Below, one piece after another: positions 9,033 through 16,685 of a stretch of 64,000 nt of DNA. The notes below the pieces were generated by a model, which saw only the letters and a list, made by a program, of their open reading frames with translations, was not told where the DNA came from and did not search any database. The stretch is from Paracoccus wurundjeri (lineage in GTDB: Bacteria; Pseudomonadota; Alphaproteobacteria; Rhodobacterales; Rhodobacteraceae). The stretch is from contig NZ_JAUUTZ010000011.1 in the NCBI RefSeq assembly GCF_030678915.1, positions 94,302 to 158,301 of the forward strand, read 5' to 3'. The first letter of the stretch is position 1. Each line of letters starts with the position of its first letter. The position numbers and the translations under genes were made by a program.

Positions 9033-9947
9033 TCAGCAGCCGTTTTCGCGCAGCCTGGCGTCAAGGAAAGCCTTGGCGCGGGGCACATCCGCCTCGTCCA
9101 GATGTTCAATGATCATCGGGATATTGGGATGCTTTTGCGCCAGACGCTTCAGGTAAAGGTCATAGTTCAACTCGCCCAGACCCGGTGCGGGCAGCTCGAT
9201 CTCGCCCACGCCGCGGAAAGTGTGGCTTTCGGCGGCCGAGCTGTCGCCGATATCCGAATGTTTCTCGGATTTGTCGTCGCCTGACCGTTTCACATCCTTG
9301 GCATGGCCGATCAGGATCTTGTCGGACAGCGCGTCAAAGACCCGATTCAGTGTCTGATCCATCTGGTCGATATTATGGGCTTCGAAATAATTGGTCGGAT
9401 CCATCAACAGGCCCAGACCGGGATGGTCGACCTCGGCGAATATGCGCAAGGTTTCCTCGACCGATCCGATGACGTTGTTTACGTAGGTTTCCAGCAGAAA
9501 GACCGCGCCATGATCCCAGGCGAATTGCGCAAGGTCGGTGATGACGGCGCGGCAATCGTCCCAGCCTTCCTCGGTCTTGTTCTTCGGATGGTGGACCCAG
9601 TCGCTGTCGGTTGCGAAAGTACCGGTTTCCGAGATGACATAGGGTGAACCCAGATATTGTGCATGGGCCAGAACTTCTTTCAGCCGGTCCAGCCGCGTCT
9701 TGCGCGCGGCCGCGTCGGGATGAACGATATTGGTATAGGCCGAGATGCAGCTTACCGGCAGGTGATGATCCCGGAACGTGTCGCGGATAGTGCGGCATTT
9801 ATCCGGCGTGACCTGCCCGTCGGAGACGTCGATATCGGTGAAATGCAGATCAAGCTGCACCGTGTTGAAATCAAGCGCGCGAATCTTCTGCGCTGTGGTT
9901 TTCAGGTCATAGGGGAAATACCCTGTGAAGATGCCGGTTTGCATCAT
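9033..9947 (-). CDS. Sugar phosphate isomerase/epimerase-like TIM-barrel protein
   Basis: A 304-residue member of the xylose isomerase-like (AP endonuclease 2 fold) family. The metal- and substrate-binding positions expected of the barrel are visible: SETGTF, FLLETYVNN, GLLMDPTNYFEAHN, ILIGHAKDVKR and MIIEHLDE. The ATG at 9947 is preceded by gggaggagaac at good spacing, so the longer frame to 10169, which would overlap the Gfo/Idh gene, was rejected. It lies 20 bases after the Gfo/Idh gene in the same operon. Such proteins isomerise or epimerise ketoses, inosose-type compounds or sugar acids. The particular substrate cannot be told. Confidence 0.87.
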   Translation of the reverse strand: MMQTGIFTGYFPYDLKTTAQKIRALDFNTVQLDLHFTDIDVSDGQVTPDKCRTIRDTFRDHHLPVSCISAYTNIVHPDAAARKTRLDRLKEVLAHAQYLGSPYVISETGTFATDSDWVHHPKNKTEEGWDDCRAVITDLAQFAWDHGAVFLLETYVNNVIGSVEETLRIFAEVDHPGLGLLMDPTNYFEAHNIDQMDQTLNRVFDALSDKILIGHAKDVKRSGDDKSEKHSDIGDSSAAESHTFRGVGEIELPAPGLGELNYDLYLKRLAQKHPNIPMIIEHLDEADVPRAKAFLDARLRENGC

Positions 9948-9967
9948 TGTGCTGTTCTCCTCCCGGT

Positions 9968-11053
9968 TCAGTCTTGTGAGATGTCGAAATCGATGCTGCG
10001 TCCCTGCGCGATCGAGCGATAGGCGGCCTCGATCAGTGCCATCGTGCGAACATTGTCGGCCACGGAAAGGGCAGGGGCGGTGCTGCTGTGGATCGCCCAT
10101 TGCAATTGCTCCATCACGCCGATGAACGCATGCGGGAACCACATCGTGTCCCATTCCGGACTGACCCATTGCCCGCCGGTTTCCACCTGCGAGGCATAGG
10201 ACAGGGTCGAAGGAACGCCGGTCGGCCAGCCGATCGAGCCCTTGGCAACGCCCTTCGTCCCCTCGACCCGCCAGGTGATCTGCTGGTCGTCATCATAATT
10301 CTGGGCACGCGGTCCCGACCAGACATCCTCAAGCGAGAGCGCCAGAAGCCCCGAAGGGAAGCGCAGCGTGGTCACGACGATACCGTCTTCATGCGCGAAT
10401 TCGGTGCGGGGATCGGTGCGGGTGATCGTCGTCACCTCGGTGGGTTCGCCGAACAGGAACCGCAAGGCATCCAGATGATGCACGCTCATATTCGCCAAGG
10501 TCAGCCGGTCGTAATCCTGAAGGAAACCCTGCCAGTGCGGAATCGCATGCATGTCGATCTGCGCGAAGACCGGCTCGCCAAGGCTGCCGCGGTCCAGAAG
10601 CTGTTTCAGTGACCGGATCGACTGATCGTAGCGCATGTTCTGGTTGACCGACAGAATCTTGCCTGCCGCCCTGGCCTCGTCACGTAATGCGCGCGCCTCA
10701 TCGAGTGACAGGGCCAAAGGCTTCTGCGCCAATATCCCCTTCACATGCGGCTGCCGGAGGGCAAGGCGAATCAGGGCGGGTTGCAGATGCGGCGGATAAG
10801 CGATGTCGACGATCTGGATCTGCGGATCCTCGATCAGTGCTTCGGGCGTATCGTGGGTTACCGGGATGTCATAGCGCTTCGCCAGATGTTCCGCCCGTGA
10901 CCGGCTGCGCGAAGCGATGGCCGCAACCGGGAAACCTGCAAGCTGATAGGCCTTCAGATGACATTCCGCCATGATCATCCCGGCGCCAATGGCACCGATC
11001 CTGAAATCGCGGCAGCGTATTTCGGGATCCGGTTGCAGATCCGATGCAGTCAT
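9968..11053 (-). CDS. Gfo/Idh/MocA-family NAD(P)-dependent oxidoreductase
   Basis: A 361-residue oxidoreductase. The N-terminal Rossmann motif reads IGAIGAGMIMAE, followed by the usual DIAYPPHLQPALI segment. The catalytic EKP tripeptide is QKP here (ILAQKPLALS), keeping the lysine. The C-terminal alpha/beta substrate domain includes NMSVHHLDALRFLFG. The start at 11053 has gggaggaaagg immediately upstream; the frame from 11128 adds a segment unlike the family. This is the promoter-proximal gene of the minus-strand run and diverges from the LacI-type regulator. A plausible role is C1 or inner-carbon oxidation of the imported sugar. Substrate unresolved. Confidence 0.87.
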   Translation of the reverse strand: MTASDLQPDPEIRCRDFRIGAIGAGMIMAECHLKAYQLAGFPVAAIASRSRSRAEHLAKRYDIPVTHDTPEALIEDPQIQIVDIAYPPHLQPALIRLALRQPHVKGILAQKPLALSLDEARALRDEARAAGKILSVNQNMRYDQSIRSLKQLLDRGSLGEPVFAQIDMHAIPHWQGFLQDYDRLTLANMSVHHLDALRFLFGEPTEVTTITRTDPRTEFAHEDGIVVTTLRFPSGLLALSLEDVWSGPRAQNYDDDQQITWRVEGTKGVAKGSIGWPTGVPSTLSYASQVETGGQWVSPEWDTMWFPHAFIGVMEQLQWAIHSSTAPALSVADNVRTMALIEAAYRSIAQGRSIDFDISQD

Positions 11054-11104
11054 CCTTTCCTCCCTGATGCGGGACCCTCCCGGTCCCGGAGCTGCCGGGA
11101 AGCT

Positions 11105-11210
11105 GACAGTCGATCTGCACAAAAACAATCATCATAATCAATCATAAAGCATCATTTAAAATCATTTTTTGGATAGCGTTCGAAATCATAAATATAAATG
11201 ATATAATTTG
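11105..11210. promoter_or_regulatory. AT-rich divergent control region with repeated ATCAT motifs
   Basis: Between the Gfo/Idh start (11053) and the lacI-type start (11265) the base composition drops sharply to AT-rich. ATCAT or ATCATA recurs several times in one orientation from about 11128 to 11190, and ATCAT-N8-ATGAT forms an inverted repeat at 11185-11202. This is where promoters for both divergent transcripts and operators for the LacI-type protein are expected. The inverted repeat is A/T-centred and not the classical CG-centred LacI operator, so operator status is inference. Confidence 0.45.
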
Positions 11211-11264
11211 ATGGAATCACGCAGGATAATCCGCCAACCTGCATTAACAAGGATTTCCGTTCAT

Positions 11265-12272
11265 ATGCGCACCACCATCGCTGAAATAGCCCGCAAGGTC
11301 GGTGTCTCGACCGCGACAGTCGACCGGGTTCTGAACGACCGCGAAGGCGTTCGTCCCCGCACGCGTGAGATCGTTTTGCGTATTGCGCGCGATCTTGGTT
11401 ATTTCGGACCGCAGACCGATATCACAGCAACGGGCGTCAGGATCGATTTTGTCCTGCCGGCGGGCCGCAACAGTTTCATGCGACAATTGCGAACGCATCT
11501 GATCGGCGAGGCGGAAGGGAAGCCCGATCTGACCATTTGCATCCACGATGTCGAGGAATGGAGCAGCGGCCGTGTTGCGCAGAAATTGCGGGAACTGCAC
11601 GGCCAGACAGACGCTATCGGGGTCGTGGCTCCTGACCGTCCGGAAGTGCGCGAGGAACTGAACAGACTTGCCCGGACCGGTATCAAGATCGCGACACTGG
11701 TGTCGGACCTGCCCTCGGTCGAGAAGGTCGGATATGTCGGGGTGGATAACCGCGCCGCGGGGCGGCTGGCGGGGCTGTTGCTGGGGCGGCTGATCGGCGC
11801 GGGCACGCGGCGCGATGTGGCCTTGTTGGTCGGGCTGCGCGCCTATCGCGGCCACGAGGAGCGAGAGATGGGCTTCCGTTCGATCCTTGCCGACGAATTT
11901 CCCGATCTGCGGATCACCACCTATGCCGAAGTCGGCGACAATCGGGATCGTGCCTATCACGAGATGCAGCGGATCCTGAATTCGGGGCAGGTTGCCGGGA
12001 TCTACAATGTCGGATCAGGGAATCAGGGGGTCGCACAGGCGTTGCACGAGGCCCGGACAAGCCGGAAGACGGTATTCATTGGCCACGACCTGACCGATGC
12101 CACGCGTATCATGCTGATCGATCGCACCATGGATGCGGTAATCGACCAGAATGCGCGGGTCGAAGCGCGAGAGGTGATCAGGCTGCTGACCGATGCCGTC
12201 CGCAACGTGACGAGCAGCCTCTATCTTCCGCGCCTTCAGGTGATCTTCCGCGAGAATATTCCCGAAATCTGA
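11265..12272 (+). CDS. LacI-family transcriptional regulator of the sugar cluster
   Basis: A 335-residue regulator. The N-terminal helix-turn-helix is plain (TIAEIARKVGVSTATVDRVL) with the hinge-proximal RTREIVLRIARDLGY. The remainder is a periplasmic-binding-protein-like sensor domain with GYVGVDNRAAGRLAG and FIGHDLTDATRI. The ATG at 11265 puts the helix-turn-helix at residues 4 to 23 as normal; the frame from 11208 adds an atypical leader. An aagga element lies about 11 bases upstream. Diverging from the catabolic and transport genes, it most likely represses them and is released by the sugar or an intermediate. It may also control the plus-strand operon at the window start. Confidence 0.9.
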   Translation: MRTTIAEIARKVGVSTATVDRVLNDREGVRPRTREIVLRIARDLGYFGPQTDITATGVRIDFVLPAGRNSFMRQLRTHLIGEAEGKPDLTICIHDVEEWSSGRVAQKLRELHGQTDAIGVVAPDRPEVREELNRLARTGIKIATLVSDLPSVEKVGYVGVDNRAAGRLAGLLLGRLIGAGTRRDVALLVGLRAYRGHEEREMGFRSILADEFPDLRITTYAEVGDNRDRAYHEMQRILNSGQVAGIYNVGSGNQGVAQALHEARTSRKTVFIGHDLTDATRIMLIDRTMDAVIDQNARVEAREVIRLLTDAVRNVTSSLYLPRLQVIFRENIPEI

Positions 12273-12320
12273 GCTGCCGCCGATTGTTCCGCCCCGGCAT
12301 TCGCCGGATCGGCGTATCGC

Positions 12321-13394
12321 TTACAGATTTGCGCCCCGGATCGCCTCGCAGACCGCATCCGTGACCTGCCGGGTGGTGGCCGTGCCGCCTACATCCGGTG
12401 TCATCACGCCATCGGCGCAGACCTGCTCGACCGCGATCATCAGGCGTTTGGCGGCGTCCACCTCACCCAGATGGTCCAGCATCTGCGCGGCGGTCCAGAA
12501 GGTCGCGACCGGATTGGCAATGCCTTTGCCCGTAATGTCGAAGGCAGAGCCGTGGATCGGTTCGAACATCGACGGGTAGCGGCGCTCGGGATCGATATTT
12601 GCGGTCGGCGCCACGCCCAGACTACCCGCCAGTGCGCCCGCCAGATCCGAAAGGATATCGGCATGCAGGTTGGTCGCGACGATAGTATCCAGGCTTTGCG
12701 GCTGCTTGACCATGCGTACGGTCATCGCATCAACCAGCATCTTGTCCCAGCTTACATCCGGAAACTCTTGCGATACTTCGGCGGCGATCTCGTCCCACAT
12801 CACCATACCATGGCGTTGGGCGTTGGATTTGGTGACCACAGTCAGAAATTTGCGCGGGCGGGACTGCGCCAGTCTGAACGCGTAGCGCATGATGCGGGTG
12901 ACGCCGACACGGGTGAAGATGGCGACTTCGGTGCCGACTTCCTCGGGTAATCCCTTATGAGCGCGGCCGCCACTGCCCGCATATTCGCCCTCGGAGTTCT
13001 CGCGCACGATCACCCAGTCCAGATCGCCGGGGCCGATGTTTTCCAGCGGCGAATGGATGCCGGGCAGAATTCTGGTCGGGCGGACATTGGCATATTGATC
13101 GAAACCCTGACAGATCGGCAGGCGCAGACCCCAAAGTGTGATATGGTCGGGCACATCCGGCGCCCCGACGGCACCGAAGAATATGGCGTCGAAGGTTTTC
13201 AACTGCTCGACACCATCTTCCGGCATCAATGCTCCGGTTTTCTTGTAACGGTCGGACCCCCAGTCGAAACTGGTTACGTCAAAGCTGAAATTGCCGTCGC
13301 GCCGGGCAAGCGCCTCCAATGCCTGAAGCCCTGCTGCGATGACTTCGGGGCCAATCCCATCGGCGGGAATGGCGGCGATCTTGTATTCTCTCAT
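12321..13394 (-). CDS. Isocitrate/isopropylmalate dehydrogenase-family enzyme, tartrate dehydrogenase-like, altered substrate pocket
   Basis: A 357-residue metal- and NAD-dependent decarboxylating dehydrogenase. It keeps the family blocks WGLRLPICQGFDQYANVRP, VIVRENSEGEYAG, the catalytic-lysine region VTKSNAQRHG, ATNLHADILSDLAGAL, FEPIHGSAFDITGKGIANP and a C-terminal VGGTATT. Three positions differ from the paralogue encoded next door: PADGIG instead of PGDGIG, CQGFDQY where the substrate-binding arginine pair (RREFDQY) is expected, and HGSAFD instead of HGSAPD. It is therefore probably a related enzyme with a different alpha-hydroxy diacid substrate. It lies about 110 bases after the second dehydrogenase, likely co-transcribed, and is convergent with the LacI-type gene. 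Confidence 0.82.
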   Translation of the reverse strand: MREYKIAAIPADGIGPEVIAAGLQALEALARRDGNFSFDVTSFDWGSDRYKKTGALMPEDGVEQLKTFDAIFFGAVGAPDVPDHITLWGLRLPICQGFDQYANVRPTRILPGIHSPLENIGPGDLDWVIVRENSEGEYAGSGGRAHKGLPEEVGTEVAIFTRVGVTRIMRYAFRLAQSRPRKFLTVVTKSNAQRHGMVMWDEIAAEVSQEFPDVSWDKMLVDAMTVRMVKQPQSLDTIVATNLHADILSDLAGALAGSLGVAPTANIDPERRYPSMFEPIHGSAFDITGKGIANPVATFWTAAQMLDHLGEVDAAKRLMIAVEQVCADGVMTPDVGGTATTRQVTDAVCEAIRGANL

Positions 13395-13504
13395 GGAAAC
13401 TCCCTTGATTTATTCCGAGCGCAGATCACGACCCAAATGGCCGGTGGCCGGATATCATGCGGCGAAGGTCCGGTTTTCCGATAAACCCGACCTGAACCGG
13501 TATC

Positions 13505-14575
13505 TCAGGCAAGCGCGTCGGCGATGGCTTTTCCGCAGGACACCGTATCGGATGTTCCGCCCAGATCACCCGTGCGCAGCGCGGGTTCGGACAGCACCCG
13601 CTCGATGGCGGCGACGATTCCGGCGGCGGCTTCGGGATGGCCAAGATGATCCAGCATCATTGCGCCCGCCCAGATCTGCCCGACCGGATTGGCGATGCCT
13701 TTCCCGGCGATATCGGGCGCAGATCCGTGGACCGGCTCGAACAGCGAAGGGAAGGCATGTTCGGGGTTGATATTCGCCGAGGGCGCGATACCGATGGTTC
13801 CGGTGCAGGCAGGGCCGAGATCCGAGAGAATGTCGCCAAACAGATTCGAGGCCACGACGACATCGAAACGATCCGGATGCAGCACAAAAAGCGCGGTCAG
13901 AATGTCGATATGATATCTGTCGACACTGATATCGGGATAGTTTCCCGCCATCTCGGCCACGCGCTCGTCCCAATAGGGCATGGTGATCGAGATGCCGTTC
14001 GACTTGGTGGCCGAGGTCAGCTTGCCGCTGCGCTTTTTCGCCAGTTCAAAGGCATAGCGCAGGATGCGGTCGACGCCGGTCCGCGTCATGACCGTTTCCT
14101 GCATGACCACCTCGCGCTCGGTTCCGGGGAACATCCTGCCACCGATCGACGAATATTCGCCCTCGGTATTCTCGCGCACGATCATCATATCGATATCGCC
14201 CGGTTCGCGCCCCGCCAATGGCGAGGAAACCCCCGGCATCAGCCGGGCAGGGCGCAGGCTGACATATTGATCGAATTCGCGCCGGAACTGGATCAGCGAG
14301 CCCCATAACGAGATATGGTCGGGGACGGTCTCGGGCCAGCCGACGGCACCAAAGAACAGCGCGTCATGGCCGCCGATCCGGGTTTTCCAGTCATCGGGCA
14401 TCATCTGGCCGTGTTTCGCGTAATAGTCGCAAGAGGAAAAATCGAAATCGTCGAAATCGAAACTCAGGCCATAGCGTCTGGCGGCGGCTTCCAGAACACG
14501 GATGCCCTCGGGCACCACCTCCTTGCCGATGCCGTCACCCGGGATGACGGCGATTTTCATGCGGTTGCTGGTCAT
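13505..14575 (-). CDS. ttuC: Tartrate dehydrogenase / D-malate dehydrogenase (decarboxylating)
   Basis: A 356-residue enzyme with all family signatures of TtuC/DmlA: IPGDGIGKEV, SLIQFRREFDQYVSLRPARL holding the substrate-binding arginines, MIVRENTEGEYSS, the lysine block TSATKSNGISITMPYWD, VVASNLFGDILSDLG and FEPVHGSAPDIAGKGIANP. These enzymes oxidise tartrate to oxaloglycolate or decarboxylate D-malate and meso-tartrate, using NAD and Mn2+ or Mg2+. An aaggagaa ribosome-binding site precedes the ATG at 14575. It diverges from a LysR gene, the classical arrangement for LysR-activated catabolic genes. Which of tartrate, D-malate or both is the true substrate cannot be decided from sequence. Confidence 0.9.
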   Translation of the reverse strand: MTSNRMKIAVIPGDGIGKEVVPEGIRVLEAAARRYGLSFDFDDFDFSSCDYYAKHGQMMPDDWKTRIGGHDALFFGAVGWPETVPDHISLWGSLIQFRREFDQYVSLRPARLMPGVSSPLAGREPGDIDMMIVRENTEGEYSSIGGRMFPGTEREVVMQETVMTRTGVDRILRYAFELAKKRSGKLTSATKSNGISITMPYWDERVAEMAGNYPDISVDRYHIDILTALFVLHPDRFDVVVASNLFGDILSDLGPACTGTIGIAPSANINPEHAFPSLFEPVHGSAPDIAGKGIANPVGQIWAGAMMLDHLGHPEAAAGIVAAIERVLSEPALRTGDLGGTSDTVSCGKAIADALA

Positions 14576-14637
14576 TGGATTCTCCTTGCCTTGGCGGGCA
14601 GAATAACTGCTGATATGAATGCTGAGAATTTCCTTAT

Positions 14638-14656
14638 ATTCATTTCATTATTGAAT
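14638..14656. promoter_or_regulatory. ATTCA-N9-TGAAT inverted repeat, candidate LysR-type operator
   Basis: In the AT-rich 103-base gap between the divergent ttuC-like and LysR genes lies ATTCA, nine bases, TGAAT. A further TGAAT copy follows at about 14661. Interrupted dyads of this size in a divergent gap are typical activation sites of LysR regulators. The position suits autoregulation and activation of the dehydrogenase pair. Confidence 0.4.
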
Positions 14657-14678
14657 TTTGTGAATAGATGAGGCGCAT

Positions 14679-15581
14679 ATGACCGGAGAATCCGACATCC
14701 AGTTTTTCGCGGTATTGGCGCAGCGGAACAGCCTGTCCGAAGCCGCGCTTGAACTGGGGTTGACCGCATCGGCAGTCAGCCGCCGTCTGGCCCGGATCGA
14801 GGACCGTCTTGGCGTCAGACTGGTGAACCGCACGACACGCCGGTTGAGCCTGACGAGTGAGGGCGAGGCGTATCTTGCTGCCTCATTCGATATCATCAAC
14901 AGAATTGCGACCGTCGAAGAAGCGATCGCATCCGCGCGGGGCGAAGCGCAGGGCCTGCTGCGGATCAATGCGACCTTTCAGTTCGGGCGCAAACATATTG
15001 CGCCAGCGATATCGGCATTTTGCCTTGGGCACCCGAATGTGCAGGTTCAACTGGTTCTGACCGATGCGCCGCTGAACATCATTGAAGAAGGCTTCGACCT
15101 GCAGATCCGCTTTGGCGAGCCGACAGCGACGCGGCAGGTGATGGGATTGTTGCTGCGCAATCGCCGCCTGCTGGTGGCCTCGCCCACCTATCTTGAACGG
15201 CTTGGCGCTCCGGAACGGCTGGCGGATCTGACGCGACATTCTTGCATCGTCCTGCGCCAGGAACATGCGGCCTATGATGTCTGGCGCTTCGGTAGCGACA
15301 AAACTGTGCGCGTGATGGGCGGGTTATCCACCAATGACGGAGAAACAGCCGTCTCATGGGCGCTGGACGGGCATGGGATCATGTTGCGTTCCGAATGGGA
15401 TATCGCCCCGCATGTCCGCTCGGGGCGTCTGGTCGTCGTGCTGCCGCGATATTTTACCCGTGCGGATGTGATGGCCGTTTACCCCGAGCGGCTGAATCTA
15501 TCCGCAAAAGTCCGCCTGTTCATTGATTTTCTGCGCGATCGGATCCGGGCGCAAGCCGATTTGCTGCAACTTCCGGGATAG
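14679..15581 (+). CDS. LysR-family transcriptional regulator, divergent from the dehydrogenases
   Basis: A 300-residue LysR protein. The winged helix-turn-helix covers about residues 5 to 60 (SLSEAALELGLTASAVSRRL, then LGVRLVNRTTRRLSLTSEG). The effector domain includes APLNIIEEGFDLQIRFGE, as in the family branch with a D-hexameric or dimeric aldehyde/organic-acid regulator pattern. It diverges from the tartrate/malate dehydrogenase gene and probably activates that operon in response to tartrate or a related acid. Its last 62 bases overlap the 3' end of the opposing LysR gene, so the two mRNAs are complementary there. The effector is inferred from context. Confidence 0.9.
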   Translation: MTGESDIQFFAVLAQRNSLSEAALELGLTASAVSRRLARIEDRLGVRLVNRTTRRLSLTSEGEAYLAASFDIINRIATVEEAIASARGEAQGLLRINATFQFGRKHIAPAISAFCLGHPNVQVQLVLTDAPLNIIEEGFDLQIRFGEPTATRQVMGLLLRNRRLLVASPTYLERLGAPERLADLTRHSCIVLRQEHAAYDVWRFGSDKTVRVMGGLSTNDGETAVSWALDGHGIMLRSEWDIAPHVRSGRLVVVLPRYFTRADVMAVYPERLNLSAKVRLFIDFLRDRIRAQADLLQLPG

Positions 15582-16485
15582 TTTGCGCTTCGCGGCACGC
15601 CAGTTCCCAGAACTCTTCCGCCATCTCTGACATGCGGATGCGCGGACGGAAAAGGGATATTTGAACCTCTGCTGTCCAGTCCTTTGTGCCCGCCAGGGTC
15701 AGCGGTCCTTGCGGCCCGATATCCGAGCTGACCAGACTTTCAGGAACCCACGCCACACCCTTGCCATCCGTGGCAAGCGCCTTGAGAACCATCGCCAGAT
15801 GAGAACTGAACACCGGCGTCAGATGCAACTCGGTTGTCCGGTTGAAGAGATTAGATTGCAGGATCCGCCCCATACCCGATGTCTGCTCGAACATGATGGC
15901 GGGAACGGGTGCTGCGGCAGATCCCGGCAGGCGATGCAATGGCTGCCCGCCATGATCCTTTGCGCTAATGGGAATCAGGCGGTCCTGCGCAAGTCCGATA
16001 TGCTGAAACTCAGTTACCGGCAGATTGATCTGGCTGTCGGGATGATGATGGCATAACAGAAACTGGGCACGCCCCGACAGCATGATCCTTTCGCATTCAT
16101 TCATGTTATCCGACAGTAACCGGATCGGCATGGTCGATGCCGCCGCCCCCAGTTTCTGTACCCACTGGGGAAAGAAGATGAAGGAAAGCGCATGCGTCGC
16201 GGCAAAGGTCAGCGTTATCGTCGCGGCGCGGACCAGTTCCAGTTCCTGCTGAACCCGTTCCAGCCGACGCATCACATCTGCCGCGGTCTCCAGCATGATC
16301 TTCCCTGCCGGGGTCAGTTTCAGCCGGTGTGTGCTGCGGTCGATCAATGTCGAACCGCACCATTCCTCCAGCGCCCGGATGCGGCGGCCAAAGGCGGGCT
16401 GCGTGATATGTCGCAACTCGGCGGCGCGCGAAAAATTCAGCACGCGCGCCAGAGCCTGAAAATCGGCCAGAAGATTCGTGTCCAT
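15520..16485 (-). CDS. LysR-family transcriptional regulator, divergent from D-tartrate dehydratase
   Basis: A 321-residue LysR protein. It starts MDTNLLADFQALARVLNFSR and continues with the recognition helix region ITQPAFGRRIRALEEWCGS and LIDRSTHRLKLTPAGK. The QPAFGRRIRALE spelling is typical of a branch of LysR proteins that regulate organic-acid catabolism in proteobacteria. The start at 16485 was preferred to 16665 because it is the normal N-terminus for the family and leaves a promoter gap before tarD. It diverges from the D-tartrate dehydratase gene, whose expression it likely controls. Its 3' end overlaps the convergent LysR gene by 62 bases. Confidence 0.9.
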   Translation of the reverse strand: MDTNLLADFQALARVLNFSRAAELRHITQPAFGRRIRALEEWCGSTLIDRSTHRLKLTPAGKIMLETAADVMRRLERVQQELELVRAATITLTFAATHALSFIFFPQWVQKLGAAASTMPIRLLSDNMNECERIMLSGRAQFLLCHHHPDSQINLPVTEFQHIGLAQDRLIPISAKDHGGQPLHRLPGSAAAPVPAIMFEQTSGMGRILQSNLFNRTTELHLTPVFSSHLAMVLKALATDGKGVAWVPESLVSSDIGPQGPLTLAGTKDWTAEVQISLFRPRIRMSEMAEEFWELACREAQTIPEVAANRLAPGSDRAENQ

Positions 16486-16526
16486 GGATCCTCGTGCGGT
16501 GCATATATTGCATATCGATAACGCTA

Positions 16527-16538
16527 TTTCAGCTGAAA
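16527..16538. promoter_or_regulatory. Perfect 12-base palindrome TTTCAGCTGAAA
   Basis: This exact palindrome lies 42 bases upstream of the LysR start and about 150 bases upstream of tarD, in the divergent gap. A TGCA-TATAT-TGCA element is just beside it at 16500-16512. Either could be the binding site of the LysR regulator. The assignment rests on position and symmetry only. Confidence 0.35.
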
Positions 16539-16563
16539 CACAAAAAAATCCTCTGCTTAAGCT

Positions 16564-16612
16564 ATGCCGATTTGGCACTGTTATAGCCCGGATCGGCATT
16601 GGATTTTTTACC
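16564..16612 (+). terminator. Inverted repeat followed by a T run upstream of tarD, possible attenuator or operator
   Basis: ATGCCGAT at 16564-16571 and ATCGGCAT at 16592-16599 are perfect 8-base inverted arms separated by 20 bases. They are followed after TGGA by six T residues. On the plus strand this has the shape of an intrinsic terminator about 75 bases before the tarD ATG. It may attenuate tarD transcription, or be a two-site operator with arms about 28 bases apart centre to centre. No supporting leader peptide was found. Confidence 0.35.
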
Positions 16613-16685
16613 ACGATTTGCCTTAGGAACGGCTGCGATAACGTACCGTTAGACAAATGCATCATATGTCCGGCAGGAGGAAATC

